NCBI GenBank assembly: GCA_902798105.1
Contig: CADBVG010000036.1
Coordinates: forward strand, 1 to 35,208
Source: an uncultured Eubacteriales bacterium
GTDB taxonomy: Bacteria > Bacillota > Clostridia > Christensenellales > Aristaeellaceae
Reading direction: 5' to 3'
DNA: 35,208 nucleotides
Positions 15,750-24,050 of this stretch are shown piece by piece (positions within the stretch are counted from its first letter, which is position 1; each line of letters opens with the position of its first letter). Under the pieces are notes generated by a model. It did not search any database. It was given only the letters and a program-made list of their open reading frames with translations, and was not told the origin of the DNA. The translations under genes were made by a program, and so were the position numbers.

Positions 15750-16559
15750 TTATACCATTTCACAGGTGATGCTGAACATACCTGTCGCGCCGTCACGCCT
15801 TGCAATGTAGATCGATGCGTCCACATGGGGTTCGATACCGGCCATTTGCAAAGTCAGCTCACAGGTGCGCATGGCCAGCTCCGGAAAGTTGTTTTCCTTG
15901 CTCAGGTGGCCGAGTATGATCTGGCTGGCCCCATGGCGAACCAGCTCCGCGGCCACGTGTCCGGCATCGTCGTTGGACAGATGCCCGCGGCTGGACCTGA
16001 TGCGTTTCTTCAATTCATAGGGATAGGGTCCGGCGGTGAGCATGTTGGGATCGTAGTTGGATTCCAGAATCACTGCATCAGAACCCATGACATATTTCAA
16101 CCAGCTGTCCTTCACACATCCCAGATCCGTTGCGATGGCCAGCTTTGCGCCGTTCAGCTCGAAGGTATAGCCGACCGATTGGTTGGCGTCGTGGGGTGTT
16201 GAAAAGGGCGTGACATCGATTGGACCGATAAAAAAATCCTGCTCCGGTTCAAATAGTATGCGGTTTTTCTCGCTGACAGCACCAATTTTGTTGTACATGC
16301 CCTGCCAGGTGCCTTCTGTTGCGTAGATTGGAAGGTCGAACTTCCTGGAGAGTATGCCGATGCCCTTGATGTGGTCCGCGTGCTCGTGGGTGACGAGTAT
16401 GGCGTTCAGGCATTTGGGATCGATGCCCATGCGCGTCATTTCGCCGATAATGCGGTTACCGGACATGCCGGCATCCACCAGTATATGGGCATCGTCGCAG
16501 CCTACGTAGATCGCGTTGCCGCTCGAGCCGCTGAACAGCGGTGAAAAGCGAAGCTCCAT
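15750..16559 (-). CDS. yycJ: YycJ/WalJ-type metallo-beta-lactamase-fold protein
   Basis: 269 residues. The metal motif THEHADH at 57-63 (HxHxDH) and the opening FSPLFSGSSGNAIYV are typical of the YycJ (WalJ) branch, a 5' to 3' DNA exonuclease-like member of the metallo-beta-lactamase family. VDAGMSGNRI and the later SSRGHLSNDDAGHVA also fit. In Bacillus it sits at the end of the walRK operon near the origin; here no walRK genes are seen, but the origin-proximal position is kept. The start ATG is preceded by GAGG at 10 nt. It follows the radical SAM gene by 15 bp, so both are likely in one transcript. Confidence 0.88.
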   Translation of the reverse strand: MELRFSPLFSGSSGNAIYVGCDDAHILVDAGMSGNRIIGEMTRMGIDPKCLNAILVTHEHADHIKGIGILSRKFDLPIYATEGTWQGMYNKIGAVSEKNRILFEPEQDFFIGPIDVTPFSTPHDANQSVGYTFELNGAKLAIATDLGCVKDSWLKYVMGSDAVILESNYDPNMLTAGPYPYELKKRIRSSRGHLSNDDAGHVAAELVRHGASQIILGHLSKENNFPELAMRTCELTLQMAGIEPHVDASIYIARRDGATGMFSITCEMV

Positions 16560-16574
16560 GCGTGTATTTCCTCT

Positions 16575-17465
16575 CTATTGTTTGCCTATGACTCCCGTAA
16601 GGTCGAAGCTTGGAATGTATTTTTCGTCTGAGGAAGACAGTTCCTGGACAAAGCCATCTTCAAGTCCAAGGTCCATCAGGTGGTCAACCACCATGTCGTA
16701 TTCCTCCTGGGTGAGCCGACGATTCAGTTCATCCAGCCCCCGAAGATCTCCAAAGGGCAGGTACTGGGCCATCAGGCTGACCCATGCGCCGGGCAGTTCG
16801 TTGGTAATCCAGTCCAATATGGCCATGGATTCCTCGGCACAGCCGGGCAGTATCAGGTGCCGCACAATGGTACCGCGGCGGATGAGGCCATCATCGTCCA
16901 ATTCCACCGGGCCGGTCTGTCGAAGCATTTCCTTCAGGGCGGGGCCGGCATAATCGAAATAATCTTTTGCGACTGAGTATTTTTGGGCGGATTCGGGCTT
17001 GATGTACTTCAAATCGGGCAGATAGACCTGAATCTTACCTTCGAAGCGCTTTAAATTATCAACCTTTTCATAGCCTCCGCTGTTCCAAACCACTGGAACA
17101 GGCAAGCCGCCCTCCAGGGATTGACAGATGGCTTCGGAAAAGTGAGTGGGATTGACCAGGTTGATGTTGTGTACACCCTGGTCGATCAGTTCGAAGTAGA
17201 TGCGACGCAGGCGTTCAACACTGACGATCTCTCCAAATCCTTCATGGGAGATGGGATAATTCTGGCAGAATCGGCATCGAAGCGCGCAACCGCTGAAAAA
17301 TACGGCTCCAGACCCCCTTTGACCGCTGATGATTGGTTCCTCATCATAATGGGGTGCCGCCCTGGCGATGACGGGGTTCGCCCCCATGTGGCAAAAGCCG
17401 TTTCCGGTAATTTCCCTTAGGGCATGACAGTTTCGTGGACAGGCGGAGCACACGTATGGCTTCAT
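16575..17465 (-). CDS. Radical SAM protein, PflX/PflA-like
   Basis: 296 residues. The radical SAM cluster motif CALRCRFC gives C60, C64 and C67 (CxxxCxxC). Four further cysteines at the N-terminus (CSACPRNC, then GFC at 25) may hold a second cluster or zinc. The family is that of PflX-type proteins, related to pyruvate formate-lyase activating enzymes; members are widespread but their substrate is mostly unknown. VVWNSGGYE and QVYLPDLKYI are family-like strands. The start ATG at 17465 has GGGGG 7 nt upstream. The gene begins a minus-strand unit with yycJ and perhaps the membrane protein. Its promoter lies next to a parS site. Confidence 0.85.
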   Translation of the reverse strand: MKPYVCSACPRNCHALREITGNGFCHMGANPVIARAAPHYDEEPIISGQRGSGAVFFSGCALRCRFCQNYPISHEGFGEIVSVERLRRIYFELIDQGVHNINLVNPTHFSEAICQSLEGGLPVPVVWNSGGYEKVDNLKRFEGKIQVYLPDLKYIKPESAQKYSVAKDYFDYAGPALKEMLRQTGPVELDDDGLIRRGTIVRHLILPGCAEESMAILDWITNELPGAWVSLMAQYLPFGDLRGLDELNRRLTQEEYDMVVDHLMDLGLEDGFVQELSSSDEKYIPSFDLTGVIGKQ

Positions 17466-17500
17466 GACTTATCCCCCGATTATTTCATTTCAGTTCAATC

Positions 17501-17530
17501 ATTATAGCGCACTAATGTTATCTGTGTTCA
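17501..17530 (-). promoter_or_regulatory. Promoter of the radical SAM gene
   Basis: On the minus strand TGAACA (17530-17525) and a perfect TATAAT (17506-17501) are 18 bp apart. The -35 box ends only 3 bp from a parS site, so ParB spreading might influence it. Confidence 0.6.
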
Positions 17531-17533
17531 TAA

Positions 17534-17549
17534 TGTTTCACGTGAAACA
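17534..17549. other. parS: parS site 1 (ParB/Spo0J binding)
   Basis: TGTTTCACGTGAAACA is the exact 16-bp parS consensus known from Bacillus Spo0J. ParB binds, spreads and loads condensin at such sites near the origin. It lies about 5.4 kb from the proposed oriC. No parA or parB gene is in the window. Confidence 0.95.
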
Positions 17550-17576
17550 TAAAAAACCGGATGGATTCACAGGTAA

Positions 17577-17592
17577 TGTTTCACGTGAAACA
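17577..17592. other. parS: parS site 2 (ParB/Spo0J binding)
   Basis: A second perfect TGTTTCACGTGAAACA, 43 bp centre to centre from the first. The palindrome extends to 20 bp (AATGTTTCACGTGAAACATT), and its last two bases are the first two of the TAA stop of the metallophosphoesterase-like gene read on the minus strand. Confidence 0.95.
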
Positions 17593-18510
17593 TTATGTTC
17601 TCTTCAGGGTAATCAGCCACACCTCGGGCGCAGTGCCTATTCTGATATTGATGCCTTCACAACCAAGGCCTTCAGTAGTCAGAATAGGCGTACCACTTTG
17701 AATGTTCCAACCACTGCGAAAGCGTTGCTCGGCTTCGGAAAGAATATGGACGTTGCGGCCAAAGAGACGAATTTGACCGCCATGGGTGTGTCCGCACAGA
17801 ACCAGGTCGACCCATGAGCCGGAGTCGGCAGCCTCGCTGGTCAATAGCATCGGCAGTACATCAGGGCCTTCGGCAATCACGATCACACAGTCATTTCTGT
17901 GGAAGGCGTCACCGGCGCTGTTCAGACTGGAAACCTTTCCGCTGATACCCACCAACCAAAGTGTATCGTCTCCAATGTGAAGGTCGACCTTTTCATTGAT
18001 CAAAGGCTTAACGCCGTTTTCCTCCATCACCTGGCGCAGGTTCTGCCACTGGGTGTCTTCAGTGGAAGCGATGGCGTACTTTCCAAGCGGCGCTTGGAAA
18101 GTACCTATATAATGGAAGAAACTCGAACGCGTACTCAATATTTTAGCCTCGTCATCGACACTGCCATCTGGACGATTCAATTTGTCCAGCAGGGAGGTGG
18201 AATTGTAATCGCCACCTAAAATGAGCGCGTCAGGATGCAATGATTGCAATTGATTGAACACATCGCCGGCGCGAATCGGTGTATTCAGGCCGCAAAGGTC
18301 GATATCAGACGCATAGAGCAGTGTCATGCCGTCAAAACGCTCAGGCAAGTTGGGAATCACCACCTCCGCCTTGCGTATGCGCAGTAAATTGGCGTTGACC
18401 ATTCCTATTCCCACGGTGATAATCATAGCCAGCAGCAGGGCGACAAATATGCCAATTGCAATTCGACCGCCCCTGCCTGGTTTTTTGTTGGTCTTTTTCC
18501 TGGTTGCCAT
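17593..18510 (-). CDS. Membrane-anchored metallophosphoesterase-like protein with altered metal motifs
   Basis: 305 residues from the ATG at 18510 (GGAG 8 nt upstream). A basic N-terminus is followed by one membrane helix (about 17-40), then an extracytoplasmic calcineurin-like phosphoesterase fold. The layout follows the YkuE/YaeI branch: strand NLPERFDGMTLLYASD, ALILGGD and the end motif CGHTHGGQI at about 239-247. The other metal ligands are changed: DxH is DID (69-71), GNHE is STED (149-152) and the H of H-x-PD is E (EGPD, about 214-217). Only GHTHGGQ and D101 look intact, so activity or metal preference is doubtful. The stop codon abuts parS site 2. I see no clear promoter. Confidence 0.8.
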   Translation of the reverse strand: MATRKKTNKKPGRGGRIAIGIFVALLLAMIITVGIGMVNANLLRIRKAEVVIPNLPERFDGMTLLYASDIDLCGLNTPIRAGDVFNQLQSLHPDALILGGDYNSTSLLDKLNRPDGSVDDEAKILSTRSSFFHYIGTFQAPLGKYAIASTEDTQWQNLRQVMEENGVKPLINEKVDLHIGDDTLWLVGISGKVSSLNSAGDAFHRNDCVIVIAEGPDVLPMLLTSEAADSGSWVDLVLCGHTHGGQIRLFGRNVHILSEAEQRFRSGWNIQSGTPILTTEGLGCEGINIRIGTAPEVWLITLKRT

Positions 18511-18635
18511 GTCAAAAACTCCAATTATAATAAAAATAAGGCAGCTCTTGGATAAACCGTGCCACAATGTGGTAATGGTTTGAAGATTGCAGCTGAAATA
18601 TACGCTTTTTGCCCGCTTTTGTTACAGCAGCGTCG

Positions 18636-18664
18636 TTGCAACGGGCAACAACTTCAATTATAAT
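18636..18664 (+). promoter_or_regulatory. Promoter of the 18.8-20.7 kb operon
   Basis: TTGCAA (18636-18641) and TATAAT (18659-18664) are spaced exactly 17 bp. The start near 18671 gives a leader of about 120 nt, in which I see no recognisable riboswitch. Confidence 0.7.
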
Positions 18665-18791
18665 TAGTTTCGGTATGGTGTACAAGGGATATTAGCCGAA
18701 AAGGGTTTTGTCCTATATAAAAAATGAATGAAAGTCCCCTTTTCCTCCTGCGATATACCATAAGTCACAATAAATATAACGGGAGAAAACC

Positions 18792-19892
18792 ATGGAAAGG
18801 AACCGAAAGGCGCGCCTTCCATGGGCAATCGCTCTGTTGATCGTCGTATTTGTCTGTGTCGTCGCGCTGGTAACCGGACGGATCATCAGCAATGTGACCC
18901 ATCGCAGTTCCTACGATTACAAGGCTGTGAAGCTGTCGAATAACCTGGGGCTGCATGTGGTGAACGACGGCTTTGTGTACTACGACGGAAGCTATATCTA
19001 TGCCGTGACGACGGAGGGAAAGATCAAGTGGTCCTATCTCATCGGCAGAAACGCCGATTTTCGGGCCAACGCAAATGGCGTCGTCGCCTGGTCGGATGCA
19101 TCGCTGACAGTGATCGACAGCCAGAACGGTACGCCCTCCTACAGTGGCGCGATGGAATCGGAGGTGCTCTCTGCCTGCGTCGGCAGCCGCTATACTGCCG
19201 TCCTGCTGGGGCCGGAATACAACAGCACGATTGTCCTCATGGAACCAGGAGGTCGGCGGGTGAACAACATCACCCTCACCAACCAGACCGTGATCGAATA
19301 CGGATTTTTCTCTAACGGATCGCTATTGTGGGTGATGAGCCTGGACACCAGCGGCACCGTGCCAAGCTGTACTGTCAATACCTACAGGCCGGGCAAGGAA
19401 ATGGTGGGCTCCATACACGACAACGAACAGCTGATGTACGGCGTGGTTTTCCAATCCTCGTACTTCTGCTGCGTGGGCGATACCTTCCTGAAGATCTATG
19501 ACTACACCGGCAAGGAGGACAAGACCCGCCGCAAAAAGGTTTATGGTTGGTATATGGCAGCGTTGGAAGAGGATATACAGGACGATCCTCTGATGGCCTT
19601 TGTGCCCAACGACCAGTACGATTCCCAGTCGGGTATGCAGGATGTGCGCATGGTTCGTTCCAATCTGAACCAGCAGGTGCGCATGCCCTATGGCTGCCAG
19701 ATGCTGATTGCCCGAAACGATCGTGTATACGGCTTTTCTACAAATGGATATGTGTCCATTGCTACCCGGGGAACCCAGAATGTGACCGCCTATGCTCTGC
19801 CGATGCAGTTTGACAAGGTGTACGGCGTGACATCAAACAACATGGCCATACTCGGCAGAGGCAATATCATCTACATACTGAATCTGTCGTAA
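18792..19892 (+). CDS. Membrane-anchored beta-propeller-like protein, function unknown
   Basis: 366 residues. The N-terminus is basic, with one transmembrane helix (ALLIVVFVCVVALVTG, about 13-29); the rest is predicted outside. The outer part is built from short repeated strands such as GFVYYDGSYIYAVTTEGKIKWSY, GVVAWSDASLTVIDSQNG and YGFSTNGYVSIATRG, the pattern of a PQQ/WD-like propeller. It resembles the DUF5711-type proteins found beside cvpA in Clostridia, though I call that only from memory of the pattern. The start has GGGAG 6 nt before the ATG. cvpA follows after 72 bp and is probably co-transcribed. Confidence 0.7.
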   Translation: MERNRKARLPWAIALLIVVFVCVVALVTGRIISNVTHRSSYDYKAVKLSNNLGLHVVNDGFVYYDGSYIYAVTTEGKIKWSYLIGRNADFRANANGVVAWSDASLTVIDSQNGTPSYSGAMESEVLSACVGSRYTAVLLGPEYNSTIVLMEPGGRRVNNITLTNQTVIEYGFFSNGSLLWVMSLDTSGTVPSCTVNTYRPGKEMVGSIHDNEQLMYGVVFQSSYFCCVGDTFLKIYDYTGKEDKTRRKKVYGWYMAALEEDIQDDPLMAFVPNDQYDSQSGMQDVRMVRSNLNQQVRMPYGCQMLIARNDRVYGFSTNGYVSIATRGTQNVTAYALPMQFDKVYGVTSNNMAILGRGNIIYILNLS

Positions 19893-19964
19893 TGCGCGCA
19901 TGAAAAGGCAGAAAATGGGTATGTTATACGACATGGGCAAACTTCCTTTGAAGGGGGATAAATG

Positions 19965-20702
19965 ATGAACCTCAATTTGTTGGATATCACGATCATCGTG
20001 ATCCTCGCGTTTTACCTGATATCGGGTATGTACAGGGGCTTTATAACGTCTCTGTTGACGACCGTCGGGTTTGTCGGCGCCTGGTTTGGCGCACAGAGAT
20101 TTTACCCAAAGGTGGCCCAGCTGGCGCTGTCCAACCAGACGCTGATGGCGGTGCTGAACCAATACCTGGAACCGGAAACCTTCTTTCAATCCCATACCCA
20201 GGCGGTCAGCACGGTTTCAGAGGTCATAGCGGGCGGTGAATCGGCCATACAGACGGCCATCGCCTCTGTGTCCGACAAGCTGCAGGTGATTTCCAAGGCC
20301 TTTGAGGCCAACGTCCGGGCACAGATGTTCCAGCGCCTGGGCATCAATACCCTGGCGGACTACCTGGACCAGACCATTTGGCAGGCAGTGTTTAATGTGC
20401 TGGCCTTCCTGCTGTGCTTCATTGCGCTGTATGTATTGGTTTGCCTGGTGGTCAACCTGCTGGACCACGTCATCTCCTTCCCGGTGGTGCGTGGCTTCGA
20501 CTGGCTGCTGGGCGGCATATTCGGCGTGGCCCGTGGCCTGGTGGTGGTTGTGCTGGTGATGTGCCTGGTGCCGGCGATCGTGCAGATCGTCTCTCCGGAA
20601 TTCGCGGACAGTCTGAGAAATGGTTCAGCGCTGTACAGCTATGTGATGCAGATGGACTTTTTGAATGTCCAGAAATTTGTGACAAGTCTGGTCGGCGGCT
20701 GA
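19965..20702 (+). CDS. CvpA-family membrane protein
   Basis: 245 residues. It opens NLLDITIIVILAFYLISGMYRGFI, the typical CvpA start: a membrane helix followed by 'G..rG'. A second helix with GAWFG follows, then an outer loop with a helical stretch (about 55-125), then two more helices (NVLAFLLCFIALYVLVCLVVNLL and FGVARGLVVVVLVMCLVPAI). CvpA proteins are linked to colicin V production and to cell-envelope resistance; the molecular role is unclear. Two ATGs stand in a row (19962, 19965); the second has better spacing (7 nt) from GGGGG. A hairpin with terminator features follows the stop, before ftsK. Confidence 0.85.
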   Translation: MNLNLLDITIIVILAFYLISGMYRGFITSLLTTVGFVGAWFGAQRFYPKVAQLALSNQTLMAVLNQYLEPETFFQSHTQAVSTVSEVIAGGESAIQTAIASVSDKLQVISKAFEANVRAQMFQRLGINTLADYLDQTIWQAVFNVLAFLLCFIALYVLVCLVVNLLDHVISFPVVRGFDWLLGGIFGVARGLVVVVLVMCLVPAIVQIVSPEFADSLRNGSALYSYVMQMDFLNVQKFVTSLVGG

Positions 20703-20724
20703 TCGTAATTGGACAAAAGCGTGA

Positions 20725-20771
20725 CAAAACCCCATCTGATCCCGTTAAATCATGGTCAGGTGGGAGTTTTG
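20725..20771 (+). terminator. Terminator or attenuator between cvpA and ftsK
   Basis: CAAAACCCCATCTGA (20725-20739) pairs with TCAGGTGGGAGTTTTG (20756-20771): 15 pairs with one bulged A and a 16-base loop. The A-tract/T-tract flanks are part of the stem, as in many bidirectional terminators, but no further U-run follows. ftsK, 41 bp downstream, has only a TATAAA (20787-20792) without a clear -35 box, so partial read-through is likely. Confidence 0.55.
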
Positions 20772-20812
20772 CGTCGAGGGGAACGGTATAAAAACAATGG
20801 GGGATTGATTCA

Positions 20813-23671
20813 ATGACTGCGAGAGCGGTAAACAAGCGACAATTTGAGGACAACAGGGGTACCAACGTGCCGGGAAAGATACTGGCGGCGGTGGCCCTGT
20901 TTGGCATGGCAATACTGCTGTTGTATATCTGCATTGCCTCGCCCCAGCCCGGAACCAGCATGGGTGAAATCAAAAATATCATGTGCGCGCTGGGCGGCGA
21001 CATGGCCTTTGTGCTGCCGTTGGTTCTGGTGTGGATTGGCGTGCTTTGCATTGGCTCGGCCCGGGGCAAGCGCACTTCCCCACTGGTCATCACCTGTGAT
21101 GCGCTGCTGTTTGTGTGTCTGTTTACGGCGGCGCACCTGTTTTCGGCCGAAAAAATATGTCGGGAACGCATGACCATACAGACCTTTGCAAATTTCGTTT
21201 CAAAGTCCTATGGCTATGGCAAAGGCGGCGGCGCAATCGGTTCGCTGTTGGCCTGGCCGCTGTATCACAACCTGGGCGTCGCAGGGGGCTTCATCGCTAC
21301 GCTGCTGCTGGCGGTTTTGCTGGTGACGGCTACGGGCCGCATGGGCCAGGCGGTACGCTATGTGGGCGGTTTTAGTGAAGCCCGCAGGGCTCGCAGGGAA
21401 GAAGAGCAGGTATTGGAGGTACAGCCGAAGCCGGTCCGCCGGGAGGGCAGAAGGCCCGCTCGCGATCCCTTCAGCGAGGATGTGGTGGGAGGCCCGGGAA
21501 TGACCATGGACAGGCCCGCAAAGCGCCCTGCCCGCAGCCGCGCCACTGCTCCCGCGATGCAGGTCCAGGCGCCCCGCCCCGCCAGGGCGGCCAACCAGCC
21601 CGTGCGCAGGAGTCGTCCCGCACTCGAGGCGATGGAGGAAACCCGCGCGTCGGCACGCCAGCGGCCCAAGGCCGCTGCGTCCAATCAGGCCATGGCCCAG
21701 AATCCGCCCCGCAAGCGCAAAAAGCTGTACAACGAGGATATGGAGAAGGCGGCCAGGAAGCAACAGGAGGTCAAGGACGAGCTGTTTGACAGCTTTGACG
21801 ACTTCGACCGTCTGGAGGCCGAGAGCGCGGCCTTTGACAAGACCGCGAAGCAGGCCAAGGCGACCAGGACCCGCAAGAGCAGCTTTGCGCCGGACCGCCC
21901 GTCAATGATGAACGAGAAGGGTGAAATCATCGAGGATATCATCGACATTCCGGAGGACATTCCGACGGAAGCAGCGGTGGAAAAGACGGCAGGGGCGCCC
22001 TCGGCTAAGGCTGACGGTAATAACAAAGTATCCATAGACGATTTGAAGATCCAACCGGAGGCCTACGAGTTGCCCGACGAGGATGAACCGCCCTTCGACA
22101 TGCCCGCCAAGGCGGAAAAGAAGAAGGATAAGGTTGATAAGGTTGAAAAGGTGGAGGCCGGCATCGCCGAGAAGAAGACCTTCCCGAAGCTGAAGCGGGT
22201 GCAGGAGCCGGAACCCTCAGCAGACGATCCAATGGTGTACAATTACCCCCCCATAGACCTGTTGGCACAGGGTGAGGTGGAGGACACTTCGGCCCATGGA
22301 CAGCGGGATATGCAGAAGGCCAAGCTGCTGGAGGATACCCTGCAGAGCTTTGGCATCTCCGCGAAGCTGACGGGCATTGCCCACGGTCCCGCGGTAACCC
22401 GCTTTGAATTGCAGCCCGCACCGGGCGTGAAGGTGAGCCGCATCACGTCGCTGTCCGACGACATCGCGCTGAACCTGGCGGCGATGTCGGTGCGCATCGA
22501 GGCGCCCATCCCCGGCAAGGCCGCCGTGGGCGTCGAGATTCCCAACGACAAGGTGGAGATGGTGCGCCTGCGCGACGTGCTGGAGTCTGCCGATGCCCGC
22601 AAGCACCCGTCCCGCATCGCGGTGGGCCTGGGCAAGGACAACTCGGGCCGTTACATCGTGGCGGACATCGCCAAGATGCCCCACGTTTTGATCGCCGGCC
22701 AGACCGGCTCCGGTAAGTCGGTGTGCATCAACGCCATCATTGCGTCGATACTGTTCCGCGCCTCTCCCGATGAGGTCAAGCTGATCCTGATCGACCCCAA
22801 GGTGGTTGAACTTTCGGTGTACAATAATATACCCCACCTGGTGTGTCCGGTGGTTACCGACCCGAAGAAGGCGGCCAGCGCCCTGGATTGGGCCGTGTCT
22901 GAGATGACGAAGCGCTACAAGCTGTTCGCTGAGCGGGGCGTAAGGGACATCAAGGGCTACAACAAGTCGTTGAAGGACGGCGAGAAGCTGATGCCCCAGA
23001 TGGTCATCATCATCGACGAGCTGGCCGATCTGATGATGGTCTCCCCCGGCGAGGTGGAGGACAGCATCTGCCGCCTGGCCCAGCTGGCCCGCGCCTGTGG
23101 CATGCACCTGGTCATTGCTACACAGCGGCCGTCGGTGAACGTCATCACTGGCATCATCAAGGCCAACATCCCCACCCGCATCGCCTTCTCGGTGGCCTCT
23201 CAGGTGGACAGCCGCACGATGATAGACCACGGCGGCGCGGAAAAGCTGCTGGGCAATGGCGATATGCTGTTTGTGCCCAACGGCATGAAGTCCATGCGCG
23301 TGCAGGGCGCTTGGGTGTCCGACGACGAGGTCCACGCCATCGTGGAATACATCAAGCAGTCCGGTGAGGCCGAGTACGACCCCGACATGCTGGAGCACAT
23401 GGAGAACGCCACACGCACCGATGCCGAGAAGGAGGACTTTGAGGCCGAGTACGACAGCAAGCTCCCCGAGGCGGTGGATATCGCCATCGACCTGGGCCAG
23501 GTGTCCATATCGATGCTGCAGCGCAAGATGCGCATCGGCTATGCCCGCGCGGGCCGCATCATCGACGAGATGTCCCGCCGGGGCATCGTCTCCGAAGCCG
23601 ACGGCTCCAAGCCCCGCGAGGTGTTGATCACTCGGGAGCAGGCCCACGAGATGTTTGAGGATTGCGCATAG
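20813..23671 (+). CDS. ftsK: DNA translocase FtsK/SpoIIIE
   Basis: 952 residues. Four N-terminal membrane helices (about 23-43, 62-82, 91-110, 158-178) anchor it at the septum. A long charged linker rich in Arg, Lys, Ala and Pro covers about 190-470. The hexameric motor follows: Walker A GQTGSGKS at 629-636, Walker B VIIIDELADLMM and IATQRPSVNVITG. The C-terminal gamma winged helix (SISMLQRKMRIGYARAGRIIDEM...) reads polar KOPS/SRS DNA sequences. It pumps the chromosome terminus through the closing septum, or into the prespore if the organism sporulates; sequence alone does not separate FtsK from SpoIIIE. The start has GGGGG 9 nt before the ATG. A terminator follows the stop. Confidence 0.95.
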   Translation: MTARAVNKRQFEDNRGTNVPGKILAAVALFGMAILLLYICIASPQPGTSMGEIKNIMCALGGDMAFVLPLVLVWIGVLCIGSARGKRTSPLVITCDALLFVCLFTAAHLFSAEKICRERMTIQTFANFVSKSYGYGKGGGAIGSLLAWPLYHNLGVAGGFIATLLLAVLLVTATGRMGQAVRYVGGFSEARRARREEEQVLEVQPKPVRREGRRPARDPFSEDVVGGPGMTMDRPAKRPARSRATAPAMQVQAPRPARAANQPVRRSRPALEAMEETRASARQRPKAAASNQAMAQNPPRKRKKLYNEDMEKAARKQQEVKDELFDSFDDFDRLEAESAAFDKTAKQAKATRTRKSSFAPDRPSMMNEKGEIIEDIIDIPEDIPTEAAVEKTAGAPSAKADGNNKVSIDDLKIQPEAYELPDEDEPPFDMPAKAEKKKDKVDKVEKVEAGIAEKKTFPKLKRVQEPEPSADDPMVYNYPPIDLLAQGEVEDTSAHGQRDMQKAKLLEDTLQSFGISAKLTGIAHGPAVTRFELQPAPGVKVSRITSLSDDIALNLAAMSVRIEAPIPGKAAVGVEIPNDKVEMVRLRDVLESADARKHPSRIAVGLGKDNSGRYIVADIAKMPHVLIAGQTGSGKSVCINAIIASILFRASPDEVKLILIDPKVVELSVYNNIPHLVCPVVTDPKKAASALDWAVSEMTKRYKLFAERGVRDIKGYNKSLKDGEKLMPQMVIIIDELADLMMVSPGEVEDSICRLAQLARACGMHLVIATQRPSVNVITGIIKANIPTRIAFSVASQVDSRTMIDHGGAEKLLGNGDMLFVPNGMKSMRVQGAWVSDDEVHAIVEYIKQSGEAEYDPDMLEHMENATRTDAEKEDFEAEYDSKLPEAVDIAIDLGQVSISMLQRKMRIGYARAGRIIDEMSRRGIVSEADGSKPREVLITREQAHEMFEDCA

Positions 23672-23712
23672 GCCGGCGGGGCTGGCTTCCAACTGCTGCC
23701 GCGTTGCAATAT

Positions 23713-23753
23713 GATGATTTCCCGCGCTACTGATTCAGGCGCGGGAAATCATC
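23713..23753 (+). terminator. Hairpin terminator after ftsK
   Basis: GATGATTTCCCGCGC (23713-23727) and GCGCGGGAAATCATC (23739-23753) form a perfect 15-bp stem with an 11-base loop. The tail GTATTTATAC is only moderately U-rich. It lies 41 bp after the ftsK stop. Confidence 0.7.
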
Positions 23754-23759
23754 GTATTT

Positions 23760-23895
23760 ATACTCCTCTCAGTTTAGCCCAGCGATTCCGTGAGCATCTT
23801 TTCCGCCCTGGCTGCGTCAAGCCCCCTTGACTTGCCGCCAGCAAGCCTGCGGGGTCTGCTTCACGGCTTTCGCTGTTCTAACCTGAGAGTAGTAT
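23760..23895. repeat. 136-bp strongly structured intergenic element, possible RNA
   Basis: Nested complementary arms run inwards: 23760-23772 with 23883-23895 (12 of 13), AGCGA 23781-23785 with TCGCT 23870-23874, CCGTGA 23788-23793 with TCACGG 23861-23866 (plus GCA/TGC), CTGGC 23808-23812 with GCCAG 23837-23841, and GTCAAG 23816-23821 with CTTGAC 23826-23831. The innermost loop CCCC (23822-23825) could pair with GGGG at 23851-23854 as a pseudoknot. CTTGC/GCAAG (23831-23835 with 23841-23845) offers an alternative fold. No open frame exists. It may be a dispersed structured repeat or a small RNA; strand unknown. Confidence 0.5.
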
Positions 23896-23954
23896 TAGGT
23901 GGATTATAGATAATACACTGTTATAATACTTTTCTCAAATTAAAATGAGACAAA

Positions 23955-24022
23955 AGATCCTTCAATTTCGCTCAGGATGACATAGGTTTGTTCGCTGTCA
24001 TCCTGAACGAAGTGAAGGATCT
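23955..24022. repeat. Dispersed palindromic repeat (CTCAGGATGACA family), copy 2
   Basis: The arms 23955-23982 and 23996-24022 are nearly complementary (AGATCCTTCA...GCTCAGGATGACA) with a 13-base loop. It shares its core and left flank with 6316-6363. It lies 28 bases beyond the stop of the convergent glucosidase gene and may end that transcript. The rest of the gap (23896-23954) is AT-rich with nothing I recognise. Confidence 0.8.
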
Positions 24023-24050
24023 CAATGCTTCCGGGTCAAAAATGAAACAC

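Noticed and set aside
18524-18529. TATAAT as promoter of the metallophosphoesterase-like gene
   Set aside because: The transcript start would fall on the ribosome binding site itself, and there is no -35 box.
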